Assembly (NCBI GenBank): GCA_022566235.1
Contig: JADFJI010000088.1
Location: forward strand, 1 to 7,847
Reading direction: 5' to 3'
DNA from: Chloroflexota bacterium
GTDB taxonomy: Bacteria; Chloroflexota; Dehalococcoidia; Plut-88900
Length of the DNA stretch: 7,847 nt
The notes below the pieces were generated by a model. It worked only from the letters and a program-made list of their open reading frames with translations. It was not told where the DNA came from and did not search any database. Position numbers and translations under genes: made by a program. Below, one piece after another: positions 1-5,367 of the stretch; positions within the stretch are counted from its first letter, which is position 1; every line of letters starts with the position of its first letter.

Positions 1-48
1 ATGGACAATTTCTCTTAAAATATGAAAAATATCATGAAATTAAACATA
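1..48. other. AT-rich gene-less edge
   Basis: This stretch is strongly AT-rich, in contrast to everything that follows. It contains only very short reading frames; the ATG at position 1 reaches a stop after five codons. It lies just beyond the stop codon of the minus-strand GGT fragment. I see no promoter, hairpin or gene here. It may be a genuine intergenic spacer or the edge of another joined piece. Confidence 0.5.
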
Positions 49-750
49 TTATTCTTCTGAGTTTTCTGCTTGCGGTGCATCTTGCGTTGGGAGGCGATAT
101 TCATCATTGGCCCATGCACCTAAGTCGATCAGTTTGCAGCGTTCGGCGGCGTAGTCTGCCGAGAGCAGTTCGTCGAGCGGGATGGTGTTCACTGCCGGGT
201 CGCTGACATACCAGCGCGCATCGGCAAAGGCCAGCCGCATGGCTTCGATTTGCAGGTGCAATCGTTCGGCGCTCAGTGGCGGCAGGCTGTGCAGGTCGAA
301 TTCGGCGAGCAGATTGAGGGCCAACAGAGCGGCCAGCCCTTGGCCGTTAGGTGGGCATTCCCACACGCGCACGCCATGATATACCGTGCTGATGGGGGTG
401 TCGTAGGTGCTGTGATGGGTGGCGAGGTCGGCGGTGGTTAGCGTGCCGCCGTGCGTCTGGACGGTGCCCGCGATGGCTTCGGCGATTTCGCCGGTGTAGA
501 ACGCGGCTTTGCCGCCCTCGGCAACTGTGCGCAGCGTGCGGGCCAACCCCGGATTGCGGAACAGTTCACCGGCGCGCGGTGCGCGGCCATCGATCATCAG
601 TTCGGCGCCCGATGGGGTCTGTATGAGCTGGCGGGCTGCGCCACGCGCCCAAAAATAGGCGGTCAGCGGGGCTACCGGAAAGCCCTCTTCGGCCAAACGA
701 CGGATCGCTCCAGAGAGCGAACCAGCCTCTCGACCGTGATAGAGGGCCAC
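49..750 (-). CDS. gamma-glutamyltranspeptidase family fragment, truncated at both ends
   Basis: The 233-residue frame matches the middle of the large subunit of the Ntn-hydrolase gamma-glutamyltranspeptidases, which cleave gamma-glutamyl bonds of glutathione and similar compounds. Typical blocks are present in order: AIRRLAEEGFPVAP, IDGRAP, FRNPGLARTLR, AFYTGEIAEAI, ISTVYHGVRVWECPPNGQG, and IEAMRLAFADARWYVSDP near the end. About 130 N-terminal residues are missing. The frame stops just before the place where the family has its autoprocessing and catalytic Thr (the GSDTVY-like motif), so the whole small subunit is absent and the product cannot be an active enzyme. GTG 748-750 is only the first available start; homology fades upstream (beyond about 710). 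Codon use differs from the other genes: Arg is CGC-type with no AGG or AGA, and Glu is mostly GAA. This suggests another genome, a transfer, or a chimeric contig. Family assignment is strong; status as a gene is not. Confidence 0.8.
   Translation of the reverse strand: MALYHGREAGSLSGAIRRLAEEGFPVAPLTAYFWARGAARQLIQTPSGAELMIDGRAPRAGELFRNPGLARTLRTVAEGGKAAFYTGEIAEAIAGTVQTHGGTLTTADLATHHSTYDTPISTVYHGVRVWECPPNGQGLAALLALNLLAEFDLHSLPPLSAERLHLQIEAMRLAFADARWYVSDPAVNTIPLDELLSADYAAERCKLIDLGAWANDEYRLPTQDAPQAENSEE
705..720. repeat. perfect 6-bp inverted repeat at the GGT/NuoF junction
   Basis: TCGCTC at 705-710 and GAGCGA at 715-720 are perfect inverted copies separated by the four bases CAGA. The hairpin lies where GGT similarity fades on the minus strand and shortly before NuoF similarity begins on the plus strand. 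Such short palindromes can seed inverted joins, but a 6-bp stem may also occur by chance. Confidence 0.4.
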
Positions 751-1308
751 ATCGCAGCCCTACAGGCCGGCATCCAGATGCGCTGGGAAGACGTGCGGGC
801 GCTTGAGATCGTCATCGACGAGATCGCCGGCGGGGTCAGCCCCGGCAAGGAGATCAAGCTGCTGCAGACCGGCGGGCCCCTGGGCGGGTTCCTCGGCCCC
901 TCGGAACTGGACGTCATCCTGGACTTCGACGAGATGGCCTCCAAGGGTGCTATCCTGGGCTCCGGTGGGATAATTGTAGGCGATGAGAACTCCTGCGCCG
1001 TGGAGATGGCCATGGTCCTGGCCGATTTCAATAACGAGGAGTCCTGTGGCAAGTGCTTTCCCTGCCGCCTGGGCACGAAGCACATCCTGGAGATGCTCAG
1101 AAACATGACCCTGGGCAAGGCGAAGGAGGGCGATGTGGAGAGGATGCAGGCCATGGGCGATACCCTTCTCACCTCCCTCTGCGGGCACGGGCAGCTCTCC
1201 GTAAACCCCATCAATTCCGCCGTGAAATACTTCGAAGAGGAGCTTAAGGCCCATATCATCGACAAGCGTTGCCCTGCAGGACGCTGCCGAGCCCTGGCCC
1301 ACGTATAG
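736..1308 (+). CDS. NuoF/HymB-type NADH dehydrogenase subunit, 3' part only
   Basis: This is the C-terminal half of the FMN/NADH-binding 51-kDa-type subunit, which passes electrons from NADH to iron-sulfur partners. The SLBB-like segment starts near GHIA (745) and continues through RWEDVRALEIVIDEIAGG to LLQTGGPLGG. The motif GSGGIIVGDE follows. The N3-type [4Fe-4S] site has Cys codons at 1045, 1054 and 1063 (SCGKCFPC) and a fourth at 1180 (SLCGHG). The N-terminal FMN/NADH-binding domain is absent, because upstream the sequence becomes antisense GGT. The frame stays open upstream to 451, but that part is not NuoF. GTG 736 and ATG 778 are possible starts, yet neither would give a working protein. 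The C-terminus reads KRCPAGRCRALAHV; many relatives continue here into a two-cluster ferredoxin domain, which is missing. The natural partner is the molybdo-subunit at 2527-5253. Confidence 0.85.
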   Translation: MIEGHIAALQAGIQMRWEDVRALEIVIDEIAGGVSPGKEIKLLQTGGPLGGFLGPSELDVILDFDEMASKGAILGSGGIIVGDENSCAVEMAMVLADFNNEESCGKCFPCRLGTKHILEMLRNMTLGKAKEGDVERMQAMGDTLLTSLCGHGQLSVNPINSAVKYFEEELKAHIIDKRCPAGRCRALAHV

Positions 1309-1336
1309 GAGCAGGTTGGTCTGTTGAACTTTTATC

Positions 1337-1546
1337 GTGGGCATGAGCCGCTTAATGTCATTGACTAGGACGTCAAGCGTGACATCCTGGGTCCTTCTTT
1401 CGATCGTTGCTGTGACCACAATGCTGGCTGCGGCCTGCCAAGGCGACAGCAAACTTGATATCAAAGCTAATCTCGAGGGGACATCGATAGTTTGGACGCG
1501 GAGCTTCGGAGAATTGCACCACTGTTCCCTTTTTTTTTGGAAATGA
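1337..1546 (+). CDS. lipoprotein signal peptide and N-terminus of a beta-propeller protein (frameshifted)
   Basis: The 69-aa frame begins with a lipoprotein-type leader: a short region with Arg residues, the hydrophobic stretch WVLLSIVAVTTML, then AAAC, with the lipidated Cys at codon 1436-1438. The -3 residue is Ala rather than the preferred Leu. The start may be GTG 1337, ATG 1343 or ATG 1355. An in-frame TGA at 1325 excludes earlier starts, and no good Shine-Dalgarno site is seen (AGGAG at 1308-1312 is too distant). The mature part contains IVWTRSFG, a typical closing strand of a beta-propeller. The frame then passes through nine T and stops at 1544-1546. Removing one T joins it directly to the propeller frame that follows. 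I therefore read it as the 5' end of one broken lipoprotein gene and not as a separate gene. Confidence 0.65.
   Translation: MGMSRLMSLTRTSSVTSWVLLSIVAVTTMLAAACQGDSKLDIKANLEGTSIVWTRSFGELHHCSLFFWK
1530..1538 (+). repeat. T9 homopolymer at the frameshift point
   Basis: Nine consecutive T occur inside the lipoprotein gene. With eight T the reading becomes CSLFFGNECLFGYSLAVD, which runs from the signal-peptide frame into the propeller frame without a stop. With nine T translation ends at 1544-1546. The tract is either a sequencing indel, an inactivating mutation, or a slippage site that switches the protein on and off. Confidence 0.75.
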
Positions 1547-1550
1547 GTGT

Positions 1551-2444
1551 TTGTTTGGCTATAGTCTAGCCGTAGACCAACAAGGGAATGTCTTTGTAGG
1601 AGGTGTGCAAGTACCTGGATTTCGGAAGTACGATCCTGAAGGCAATGAGCTGTGGACTGGTGCTGGAGGCTCTACGAGGCTGGAAGTAGATAGTAAAGGC
1701 AATGTGTACGATTTAGCGCCACGAGCATTACGGAAGTACGACCCAGCGGGACAGGAACTACTGACATTCGACCTCGATCAAGGAGATGGTTTGGTTCTTC
1801 GGAAGATGGCCGTGGACGGCGAAGCTAATGTCTACGTTTTTGGAGGAAAGGAGTTAGCCCCCAATTACTTTTGGAAATACGATCCTTCGGGGGCAATGCT
1901 GTGGTTCCGTCAAGGCGAGTTTTGGGGTGTCAAGGACTTTGCCGTCGATCGAGAGGGTAACTTCTACGTGAGTGGAACTGATACTACCGGCCAATATCTT
2001 CGAAAATACGACCCAGCGGGCAACGAATTGTGGATGCGCCAGCATGTTCGGGCCGGGAACCTGGCCGTGGATAGGGTCGGCAACTTGTATATTCTGGCGG
2101 GGCTCACAATTTTTAAGTACGATGCTGAGGGACGAAAGATGTGGGATGTAATATTATACAGTGCTGGCACGGCCATGGGCGTGGATGGTGAAGGGAGCGT
2201 TTATATCGGAGGTTTCACGGGTTCAGATTTCATTGTCCGCAAGTACGACTCACAGGGTGCAGAGCTGTGGAATCGCCTTATCGGGTCTAAGAAGCAGGTC
2301 TTTTTTACAGGCATGGCGGTCGACGCTGAAGGGAGCGTATATCTATCTGGAGCGATGTTGGCCAAGACTAAAAAATATTCTGCTCTTTTCACCTCAGGAA
2401 GTGAAAGATTTTATCAGTCCTTCCTGATGAAGTTGGACCGTTAA
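1551..2444 (+). CDS. seven-repeat beta-propeller (SBBP/NHL-like), body of a frameshifted lipoprotein
   Basis: The 297-aa frame is built from seven imperfect repeats of roughly 38-46 residues, each with an [A/G]VDxxGNVYV strand followed by an RKYDPxGxELW strand. The VD pairs are at residues 8-9, 46-47, 88-89, 132-133, 173-174, 211-212 and 257-258. The KYD motifs end at D28, D64, D111, D154, D191, D233 and, as KLD, D296. This resembles SBBP-type propeller repeats of extracellular bacterial proteins; no catalytic residues are visible. The last repeat ends at KLDR and lacks its ELW strand, which IVWTRSFG in the upstream frame could supply, closing a seven-bladed ring. TTG 1551 is only the first start-like codon after the frameshift; the true start is probably at 1337-1355. 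GC content is visibly lower than in the flanking genes. The gene sits between nuoF and the molybdo-subunit and is probably an acquired surface lipoprotein. Its ligand is unknown. Confidence 0.7.
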   Translation: MFGYSLAVDQQGNVFVGGVQVPGFRKYDPEGNELWTGAGGSTRLEVDSKGNVYDLAPRALRKYDPAGQELLTFDLDQGDGLVLRKMAVDGEANVYVFGGKELAPNYFWKYDPSGAMLWFRQGEFWGVKDFAVDREGNFYVSGTDTTGQYLRKYDPAGNELWMRQHVRAGNLAVDRVGNLYILAGLTIFKYDAEGRKMWDVILYSAGTAMGVDGEGSVYIGGFTGSDFIVRKYDSQGAELWNRLIGSKKQVFFTGMAVDAEGSVYLSGAMLAKTKKYSALFTSGSERFYQSFLMKLDR

Positions 2445-2526
2445 CCTCTATTCGTGCGGATCATTCTCCAGACGAGACCGGCAGATTATACAGCTTAAAA
2501 GGCCCCCTAGAACCGAGGATTCAGCC
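2445..2526 (+). promoter_or_regulatory. leader and ribosome binding site of the molybdo-subunit gene
   Basis: The 82-base spacer ends with CGAGGA; GAGG at 2515-2518 leaves eight bases to the GTG start at 2527, a plausible but modest Shine-Dalgarno site. I find no convincing -35/-10 pair and no hairpin followed by T residues. The gene may therefore depend on transcription from upstream, or on a promoter that I cannot recognise. Confidence 0.4.
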
Positions 2527-5253
2527 GTGGATGAGATCACAATCACCGTCGATGGGCAGCAGATAAAGGCGGAAAAGGACCAGACGGTCATAGAGGCCGC
2601 CAGGGAGGCCGGGATCTACATCCCCTATCTCTGCTGGCACCCCACCCTCAAGGCCTTTGGCGCCTGTCGAATGTGCGTGGTGCAGATCGAGAACATGAGG
2701 GGCACCCCCGCCTCATGCACAACCGCGGCTACGGATGGCATGGTGGTCACCACTAAGGGCCCGGAAGTGGACCAGATCCGCCACGACATCATGGACATGA
2801 TCCTGTCGGAGCATCCCCACGGCTGCCTCACCTGCCCTCGAATAGACCACTGTGGGCCCCAGGACATATGCCTGCGCCACGCCAACGTCGTGGACAGGTG
2901 CGTCCTCTGCCCTCAGAACGAGCGATGCGAGCTCCAGGATGTGGTCTTCCACCTCCAGATGAATGACTCCGACCTGGCTTACGAGTACAGGAATCTACCC
3001 TTAGATACCTCCAACCCGTTCATCGACCACGATATGAACCTGTGTATCGTCTGTGGTCGCTGTGTGCGGGCCTGCAATGAGATCGAGGGGGTCGATGCCA
3101 TAACCTTCATCGAGAGGGGGGACAAGACCCTCATAGGCACATCCCTGGGGGGCTCGCTGTCCGACTCCGGATGCACCTTCTGCGGGGCCTGTGTGGACGT
3201 ATGCCCCGTGGGCGCCATCACCGAGAAGGACCACAAGTGGTCTGGAGCCCCCGAGCGCTCGATAACCACCATCTGCTCCCACTGCAGCGTCGGGTGCCAG
3301 CTAGAGCTGCTGGTCAAAGGGGAGAAGGTGGTGCGCTCCATCGCCGATCTGAGCGGGCCGGTGAACAGGGGCAATTCCTGCGCCAAGGGGAAGTTTGGAT
3401 ATCTCTTCATCCACAGCGACCAGCGTCTCACCACCCCCCTCATCAGAAAAGAAGGAGCGCTGGTAGAGGCCTCGTGGGAGGAGGCCCTTAGCCTCATCGC
3501 AGAGAGGCTGGCCCAGTACAAAGGCCCGGGCTTCGGGGCCATCGCCTCTACCCGGGCCACCAACGAGGAGTGCTATCTGCTTCAGAAATTCGTCAGGGGA
3601 GTCATGGCCTCCAACAACATCGATCACCGGGATAGCACCTGTCCCTCGGAAAGCGTTGCGCCCCTGGGCGAGATGCTGGGTGCCGCGGCCATGACCAACG
3701 GCTTCCGGGAGATGGTGGATGCCAAATGCCTGCTGGTGGTGGGCAGCGACATGACCTCCGATCATCCCGTGGCCGCCATCCAGGTAAAGGAGGCGGTGAG
3801 GCAGGGCGCAACTCTTATAGTCGTCGACCCCGTGGAGACGGAGCTGGCCCTCCTGGCTACTCAGTGGCTCCGGCCCAGACCCAACACCGAGGCCCTTCTC
3901 CTTGCGGGAATGGCCAAGATCATCGTGGACGAAGACCTGCTTGACCAGGAGTTCCTATCCCAGAAATGCGAGGGCTTGGACCAGCTTAAAGAATCCTTGG
4001 AGCGGTTCTCCCTGGACCAGGTCGAAGAGGCTATGGGTGTGGACAAGGGGCGGCTGGTGGAGGCGGCCCGGGCCTATGGGACACAGAGTCCCGCGGCCAT
4101 CTTCTACGCCACGGGCTCCTCCGCTCAGAACGCCGGCCCCGAGATCGCGAAGGCCCTGGCGGACCTGGCAATGCTCACCGGCAACCTGGGCGTACCGGCC
4201 TCGGGGGTAAACCCTTTAAGGGCCGATGCCAACAGCCAGGGAGCGGCTGACATGGGATGTATCCCCAATACGCTTCCGGGATACGCCTCGTTGGCCCAGG
4301 GGGCTGAGGCCTTCGGAAAGGCCTGGGGCGTCAGCCTGCCCTCCGAGTCTGGCGCTGGCTACGACGAGATGATGCAGAGGGCAAGGGACGGCAGCCTGAA
4401 GGCCCTGCTCATCGTCGCCGATACCCAGCGGGTGGACGAATCCCCCGACCCTGAGGCCCTGAAAAACCTGGAGTTCCTGGTAGTCCAGGACCTATTCCTC
4501 ACCGAGGCCGCAAAATGTGCCGACGTGGTGCTGCCGGCGGCCACCTTCGCCGAGAAGGACGGCACCTTCACTAATGCCGAGCGCCGGGTCCAGAAGGTCA
4601 ACAGGGTGATCGAACCCCTGGGTGGTGCCCGGCCCGGATGGCAGATCATCTGCGATCTGGCCCGGAGAATTGGGGCCTCCGGCTTCGATTACGAGGGCCC
4701 GCACAAGGTGATGGAGGAGATCGCCTCCCTGGTACCCATATACGGAGGCATCAGGCACGACAGGCTGGGGGTGAAAGGCCTCCAGTGGCCCTGTCCCTCT
4801 CTCGACCACCCCGGTACCCCCATCCTTCATGCCGAATCCCAAAATATTGGGAGTGGCAAGGGGCTGCTGAAACCCCTGGACTTCCAACCAGCCCCCGCGC
4901 AAGCAGACGCGGAGTACCCGTTGCTGGTAATGGCCTCCACTTTCCGGGAGGTGAAGGGAGTGCTGGAGTTGGAGGGCCAGGTGATCGCCACCCTCAATCG
5001 AAACGATGCCGCTGCCCTGGACCTGGCGGATAGCGATGAGATAGAGGTGGTCTCGAAGCGAGGATCGGTGACCGCAAGGGCCAGGGTCAGCCCCGACTCC
5101 CCGGTCGGGATAATCATGCTGGCCTATCCCCAGACCCGGGTCCTTGTCAGCACCCTCTACCACGCCCCCGCCGACTCCACGTGGGACCCGACATTCCTCA
5201 AGGGGGCCCGGGCCAGGGCGGCCAAGCTGGTAGCTGCGGGAGCAGGGACATAG
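2527..5253 (+). CDS. molybdopterin oxidoreductase, NuoG/formate dehydrogenase alpha-like, with five predicted Fe-S motifs
   Basis: This 908-aa protein is a cytoplasmic-type (no signal peptide) electron-transfer and molybdopterin subunit. The domains, in order, are: 2Fe-2S ferredoxin (C36, C47, C50, C64); a NuoG-type His-Cys cluster (H96, C100, C103, C109); a second CxxCxxxxxCELQ motif (C125, C128, C134); two ferredoxin [4Fe-4S] motifs (C173/176/179/183 and C216/219/222/226); and the molybdopterin oxidoreductase [4Fe-4S] site (C250, C253, C257, C285) with the expected K287. The catalytic domain follows, and a dinucleotide-binding domain spans about 797-908. Cys372 lies at the usual Mo/W-ligand position, but the next residue is Pro373 where formate dehydrogenases have His. 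Arg565, in VNPLRADANSQGAADMG, probably matches their conserved active-site Arg, though the usual GQNN is replaced by ADAN. Formate as substrate is thus plausible but unproven. GTG 2527 begins directly at the 2Fe-2S domain. The NuoF-type partner is upstream, separated by the propeller gene. Confidence 0.85.
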   Translation: MDEITITVDGQQIKAEKDQTVIEAAREAGIYIPYLCWHPTLKAFGACRMCVVQIENMRGTPASCTTAATDGMVVTTKGPEVDQIRHDIMDMILSEHPHGCLTCPRIDHCGPQDICLRHANVVDRCVLCPQNERCELQDVVFHLQMNDSDLAYEYRNLPLDTSNPFIDHDMNLCIVCGRCVRACNEIEGVDAITFIERGDKTLIGTSLGGSLSDSGCTFCGACVDVCPVGAITEKDHKWSGAPERSITTICSHCSVGCQLELLVKGEKVVRSIADLSGPVNRGNSCAKGKFGYLFIHSDQRLTTPLIRKEGALVEASWEEALSLIAERLAQYKGPGFGAIASTRATNEECYLLQKFVRGVMASNNIDHRDSTCPSESVAPLGEMLGAAAMTNGFREMVDAKCLLVVGSDMTSDHPVAAIQVKEAVRQGATLIVVDPVETELALLATQWLRPRPNTEALLLAGMAKIIVDEDLLDQEFLSQKCEGLDQLKESLERFSLDQVEEAMGVDKGRLVEAARAYGTQSPAAIFYATGSSAQNAGPEIAKALADLAMLTGNLGVPASGVNPLRADANSQGAADMGCIPNTLPGYASLAQGAEAFGKAWGVSLPSESGAGYDEMMQRARDGSLKALLIVADTQRVDESPDPEALKNLEFLVVQDLFLTEAAKCADVVLPAATFAEKDGTFTNAERRVQKVNRVIEPLGGARPGWQIICDLARRIGASGFDYEGPHKVMEEIASLVPIYGGIRHDRLGVKGLQWPCPSLDHPGTPILHAESQNIGSGKGLLKPLDFQPAPAQADAEYPLLVMASTFREVKGVLELEGQVIATLNRNDAAALDLADSDEIEVVSKRGSVTARARVSPDSPVGIIMLAYPQTRVLVSTLYHAPADSTWDPTFLKGARARAAKLVAAGAGT

Positions 5254-5301
5254 CACAGCCGCATTCGTGCCCATATCGCACTAAACAATCAAAACAGTCC
5301 C

Positions 5302-5328
5302 TTGACCCCTACCCTGAGCCTTTATTGT
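5302..5328 (+). promoter_or_regulatory. weak promoter candidate upstream of mutS
   Basis: TTGACC at 5302-5307 matches five of six bases of a sigma-70 -35 box. TATTGT at 5323-5328 matches four of six of a -10 box, with a short 15-base spacer. Its position in the 114-base gap after the molybdo-subunit gene fits separate expression of mutS, but the spacer is poor and the match could be chance. Confidence 0.25.
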
Positions 5329-5352
5329 AGAGGCGCGTTTCGGTAAAATGGC

Positions 5353-5361
5353 GGAAAGGAG
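5353..5361 (+). promoter_or_regulatory. strong Shine-Dalgarno site fixing the mutS start
   Basis: GGAAAGGAG ends six bases before GTG 5368. The codon just before that GTG is an in-frame TGA (5365-5367), so translation cannot begin further upstream. Together these features make GTG 5368 the start of mutS with little doubt. Confidence 0.8.
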
Positions 5362-5367
5362 TCCTGA

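Noticed and set aside
451..735. Upstream part of the plus-strand frame that ends in NuoF
   Set aside because: This portion is antisense to the clearly recognisable GGT fragment and shows no NuoF similarity; the frame is open only by chance across the junction.
672..1464. Two minus-strand open frames opposite NuoF
   Set aside because: They are antisense to the conserved iron-sulfur region of NuoF and show no motifs of their own.
1530..1538. The T9 run as a rho-independent terminator
   Set aside because: No GC-rich hairpin directly precedes it, and the coding signal continues on both sides once one T is removed.
2487..2492. TATACA as a -10 box for the molybdo-subunit gene
   Set aside because: There is no acceptable -35 hexamer at 16-18 bases upstream (TTCTCC is found there).
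4492..5274. Minus-strand open frame of 260 codons
   Set aside because: It is antisense to the C-terminal domain of the molybdo-subunit and has no protein-like features.
5344..5349. TAAAAT as the -10 box for mutS
   Set aside because: It lies only a few bases before the ribosome binding site, so the transcript would start within or next to the Shine-Dalgarno sequence, and the matching -35 position (TTTATT) is poor.
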